Positions 36,204 to 38,934 of a stretch of DNA of 38,934 nt are shown one piece after another. The notes under the pieces were generated by a model that did no database searches, was not told the DNA's origin, and saw only the letters and a program-made list of their open reading frames with translations. Position 1 is the first letter of the stretch. Every line of letters starts with the position of its first letter. The position numbers and the translations under genes are program-made. Location of the stretch: contig JACQPT010000200.1 of assembly GCA_016207415.1 (NCBI GenBank), forward strand, positions 1-38,934. The letters are read 5' to 3'. The stretch comes from Ignavibacteriales bacterium (GTDB lineage: Bacteria; Bacteroidota; Ignavibacteria; UBA10030).

Positions 36204-37874
36204 TCAGTGACTCGACGCGTCTCCTTTAAACTCTCCCCAAACATTCCTCAGGATATCGGCAATTTCTCCGATGGTGGCATATACCTCGACTGCCTTCAGA
36301 ATCCCGGGCACAACGTTTTTATCCGATTTCGCAGCGTTTTCAAGATCCTTGAGACATTTGATAACAGATTCGTTACTTCGCCCAGCTTTCGTTCTGTTAA
36401 GTCGTTCAATTTGCTTCAATCTGATACTCTCGTCGATCCTCATAATTTCGACGGGCCTTTCCTCGAGCTCCTCAAAGGCATTGACCCCGACGATGATTTT
36501 TTCCTTTGACTCGATAGCTTTTTGATAACGATATGCGCTATCGGCTATCTCTCTTTGGAAGAATTCTTGTTCGAGAGCTTTGACAGCTCCTCCCATTTCG
36601 TCCACCTGAGCGATATAACGCCAGACTCTTTGCTCGATGTCGTCCGTAAGACTTTCGAGAAAGTATGATCCTGCGAGGGGGTCGGGCGTGTCGGCAATCC
36701 CCGATTCATACGCGATGATTTGCTGTGTCCGCAGCGCCAGACGAGCGGCATCTTCGGTCGGCAGAGCGAGAGCCTCATCGCGGGAGTTTGTGTGAAGGGA
36801 CTGACATCCGCCGAGCGCCGCGGCGAGGGCTTGAATCGTTACCCGGACGACATTGTTATCGATTTGCTGGGCAGTGAGAGTGGCTCCACCGGTCTGAGCA
36901 TGGAACCGAAGCATCATCGTTTCGCTTTTTGTCGCACTGAATCTTTCTTTCATGATGTTCGCCCAGATTCTTCTTGCTGCCCGGAATTTTGCTATTTCTT
37001 CAAAGAAATTATTGTGGGCGTTGAAGAAAAAGGATATCTGGCTGCCAAACGAGTCCACGTTGAGACCTCTCCGCACAGCCGCATCGACGTAAGAAATCGC
37101 GTTCGACAACGTGAAGGCCAGTTCCTGCTCGGCTGTGGCACCGGCTTCCCGAATATGGTAGCCGCTGACAGAAATGGCATTCCATCTCGGAAGCTCCCGT
37201 GCACACCATTCGAACACATCTGTGACCAGGCGGATTGCCGGCACGGCCGGATAAATGTATGTGCCCCGCGCAATGTATTCTTTGAGGATATCGTTTTGCA
37301 CCGTACCAGAAAGTCTCTTGAGGTCTACCCCCTGTTTCTTCGCGACGGCAACATACATGCAGAGGAGAATGGCGGCTGTGGCATTGATCGTCATGGACGT
37401 TGTGATGTCTTGAAGCTTGATACCGTCAAAAAGGATCTCCATGTCCGCAAGTGTGTCAATAGCAACTCCCACCTTTCCTACCTCTCCTTCAGCCAGCGGG
37501 TGGTCCGAATCGTATCCCATTTGCGTCGGCAGGTCGAAAGCGACGGAGAGTCCGGTAGTCCCCTGCTCCCTAAGATAGCGGTATCGTTTGTTCGACTCTT
37601 CTGCCGTTCCAAAGCCTGCGTACTGCCGCATCGTCCAAAGCTTCTGACGATACATAGAGGGATAGATGCCGCGAGTAAAAGGGAATTCCCCAGGGAAGCC
37701 CAATTTCAGTTCTTCGTCACGTTCGGCGGGAATATAGAGCGGCTGGATCTCCGTTCCAGAATCCGTCTTGAAGTCTTTCCGGCGTTGTCCTCCCCTTGTC
37801 GTTGCCGGCTGAAGGACTTCTTTTCTCCATCGTGCGAAGTGGTCAAGCATGGATGATTTCATGAGATGTGCCAA
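36204..37874 (-). CDS. Methylmalonyl-CoA mutase-type large (alpha) subunit without B12-binding domain
   Basis: 556 aa; [94 protein letters not shown]. Confidence 0.93.
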   Translation of the reverse strand: MAHLMKSSMLDHFARWRKEVLQPATTRGGQRRKDFKTDSGTEIQPLYIPAERDEELKLGFPGEFPFTRGIYPSMYRQKLWTMRQYAGFGTAEESNKRYRYLREQGTTGLSVAFDLPTQMGYDSDHPLAEGEVGKVGVAIDTLADMEILFDGIKLQDITTSMTINATAAILLCMYVAVAKKQGVDLKRLSGTVQNDILKEYIARGTYIYPAVPAIRLVTDVFEWCARELPRWNAISVSGYHIREAGATAEQELAFTLSNAISYVDAAVRRGLNVDSFGSQISFFFNAHNNFFEEIAKFRAARRIWANIMKERFSATKSETMMLRFHAQTGGATLTAQQIDNNVVRVTIQALAAALGGCQSLHTNSRDEALALPTEDAARLALRTQQIIAYESGIADTPDPLAGSYFLESLTDDIEQRVWRYIAQVDEMGGAVKALEQEFFQREIADSAYRYQKAIESKEKIIVGVNAFEELEERPVEIMRIDESIRLKQIERLNRTKAGRSNESVIKCLKDLENAAKSDKNVVPGILKAVEVYATIGEIADILRNVWGEFKGDASSH

Positions 37875-37945
37875 GTTGGTGAGTATTCTCTTGTGCGGCG
37901 TGTGAGAAGGTACAGAAGTGGCGCTGGAATTTCAATACAACGTCG

Positions 37946-38934
37946 TTACCGCCAATCGATGCGTTTCCAGCTCCTCCCGTCGGATTCCAGGATGATCGCT
38001 CCCTGACGGTCAGTTCTGAGAACTTCCTTCCCCAGAGACTTAAGTCGGGCGATCACTTCATCCGAGGGATGGCGAAACTTGTTCCGGAGGCCGACGGAAA
38101 TCAATGAAAACTGAGGCGAAATTCTTTTCAGGAATTCTTCGCCGGAACTTGTGATGCTTCCGTGGTGGCCGACTTTCAATATCTGGCTGGAAAGGAATGC
38201 ACCGTACCTGCGGAGAAGCTTCTCTTCAGTTTCAAATTCTGCATCACCTGTCAGAAGCACTGAAGTTGTCCCATACGCAACTTTCAGTACGAGAGACGCA
38301 TTATTGTGATTGGATGAACTGTCCTCTGGCAATCGTGGGTGCAAGATGTAGACCCGCGCAGATGGATCAAGCTTCAATTGCTCGCCGGCCTCGTGTTTCA
38401 CGACCGGTATTCCTATGAGGCGGGCAATTCTTTTCCAAGACTCATAGAGGCCGGAATCACCCAGCGATGCGCCCTCGACGATCTTGCCGATGGGAACATG
38501 CTTGAGTAAGGCACTCACACCGCCGAAATGATCAGCATGTGGATGAGAGATCAGGAGTGCGTCCAGCGATCTCATTCCGTTTCTTTTCAAAAATGGAGCC
38601 ACCACTGATTCACCTGCGTCGCGTCTCAAGGACTGTGGGCCGGCGTCGACAAGAAGTCTTGAACGGTTCGGGAAATCGATCATGATGGCATCTCCCTGAC
38701 CTACATCCAGAATTGTCAGTTTGAGTGTACTCCGCCCGTGTTCAAACACCTCCGTAAAGATGAAGAAATTTGCGGCGGCAAGAAGAAAGATTGTTGTTCT
38801 TTTAAGGAGTAATCTATTACGAAGGTTGAACAGAACAGCAACGATTGCAAAATATACCAGCGCTGTCGAAAACGTCATCGTTGAGGTTTCTACGAAAGCC
38901 AGAGGTACCGATGCAGCTGCCTTCACAAAACCGA
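37946..38934 (-). CDS. ComEC/Rec2-type protein, C-terminal MBL domain (partial, 5' end beyond window)
   Basis: Open to window edge; TM segments then LTILDVGQGDAIMIDFPNRSRLLVDAGP, LLISHPHADHFGGVSALL, TTSVLLTGDAEFETEEKLL, LKVGHHGSITSS. Confidence 0.9.
   Translation of the reverse strand, partial: GFVKAAASVPLAFVETSTMTFSTALVYFAIVAVLFNLRNRLLLKRTTIFLLAAANFFIFTEVFEHGRSTLKLTILDVGQGDAIMIDFPNRSRLLVDAGPQSLRRDAGESVVAPFLKRNGMRSLDALLISHPHADHFGGVSALLKHVPIGKIVEGASLGDSGLYESWKRIARLIGIPVVKHEAGEQLKLDPSARVYILHPRLPEDSSSNHNNASLVLKVAYGTTSVLLTGDAEFETEEKLLRRYGAFLSSQILKVGHHGSITSSGEEFLKRISPQFSLISVGLRNKFRHPSDEVIARLKSLGKEVLRTDRQGAIILESDGRSWKRIDWR

Noticed and set aside
36720-37856. 378-aa plus-strand ORF
   Set aside because: Antisense shadow of the mutase alpha subunit; no family features.
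37907-37935. TTGAAA-N17-TACCTT promoter-like sequence upstream of the mutase gene
   Set aside because: Correct spacing but poor -10 match; not reported as a feature.

Overview
The window is a gene-dense block of bacterial chromosome. Every credible gene (about 36) lies on the minus strand. Content is mostly housekeeping: topA, xerC, hprK, hpf, ybeY, smg/DUF494, lysS, trpS, scpA, scpB, aroC, recO, mtnA, htrA, malQ, two RsuA/RluB-type pseudouridine synthases and a TrmH-type methylase. Envelope genes include an Omp85/BamA-like protein, an M23 peptidase, an S41 peptidase, a TonB-dependent receptor and a T9SS-sorted Ig-repeat protein. A T9SS C-terminal signal and a DUF2795 protein suggest the Bacteroidota/Chlorobiota/Ignavibacteria group (inference). 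No tRNA, rRNA, CRISPR array, transposon or prophage could be supported. The supplied ORF track misses the Omp85 gene at the left edge because it has no stop codon inside the window; I translated it by hand. Strongest leads: (1) a leader upstream of the unknown-ybeY-smg-topA-xerC operon, with a consensus promoter, an operator-like inverted repeat and an intrinsic terminator ending about 20 nt before the start codon; (2) a translationally coupled cassette of two tandem paralogous Cys-containing exported proteins plus a TonB-dependent receptor; (3) a ScpB with a ~200-aa disordered tail ending in an amphipathic helix, whose coding end overlaps the next gene by 55 nt. All calls come from reading sequence and motifs; no database search was run.
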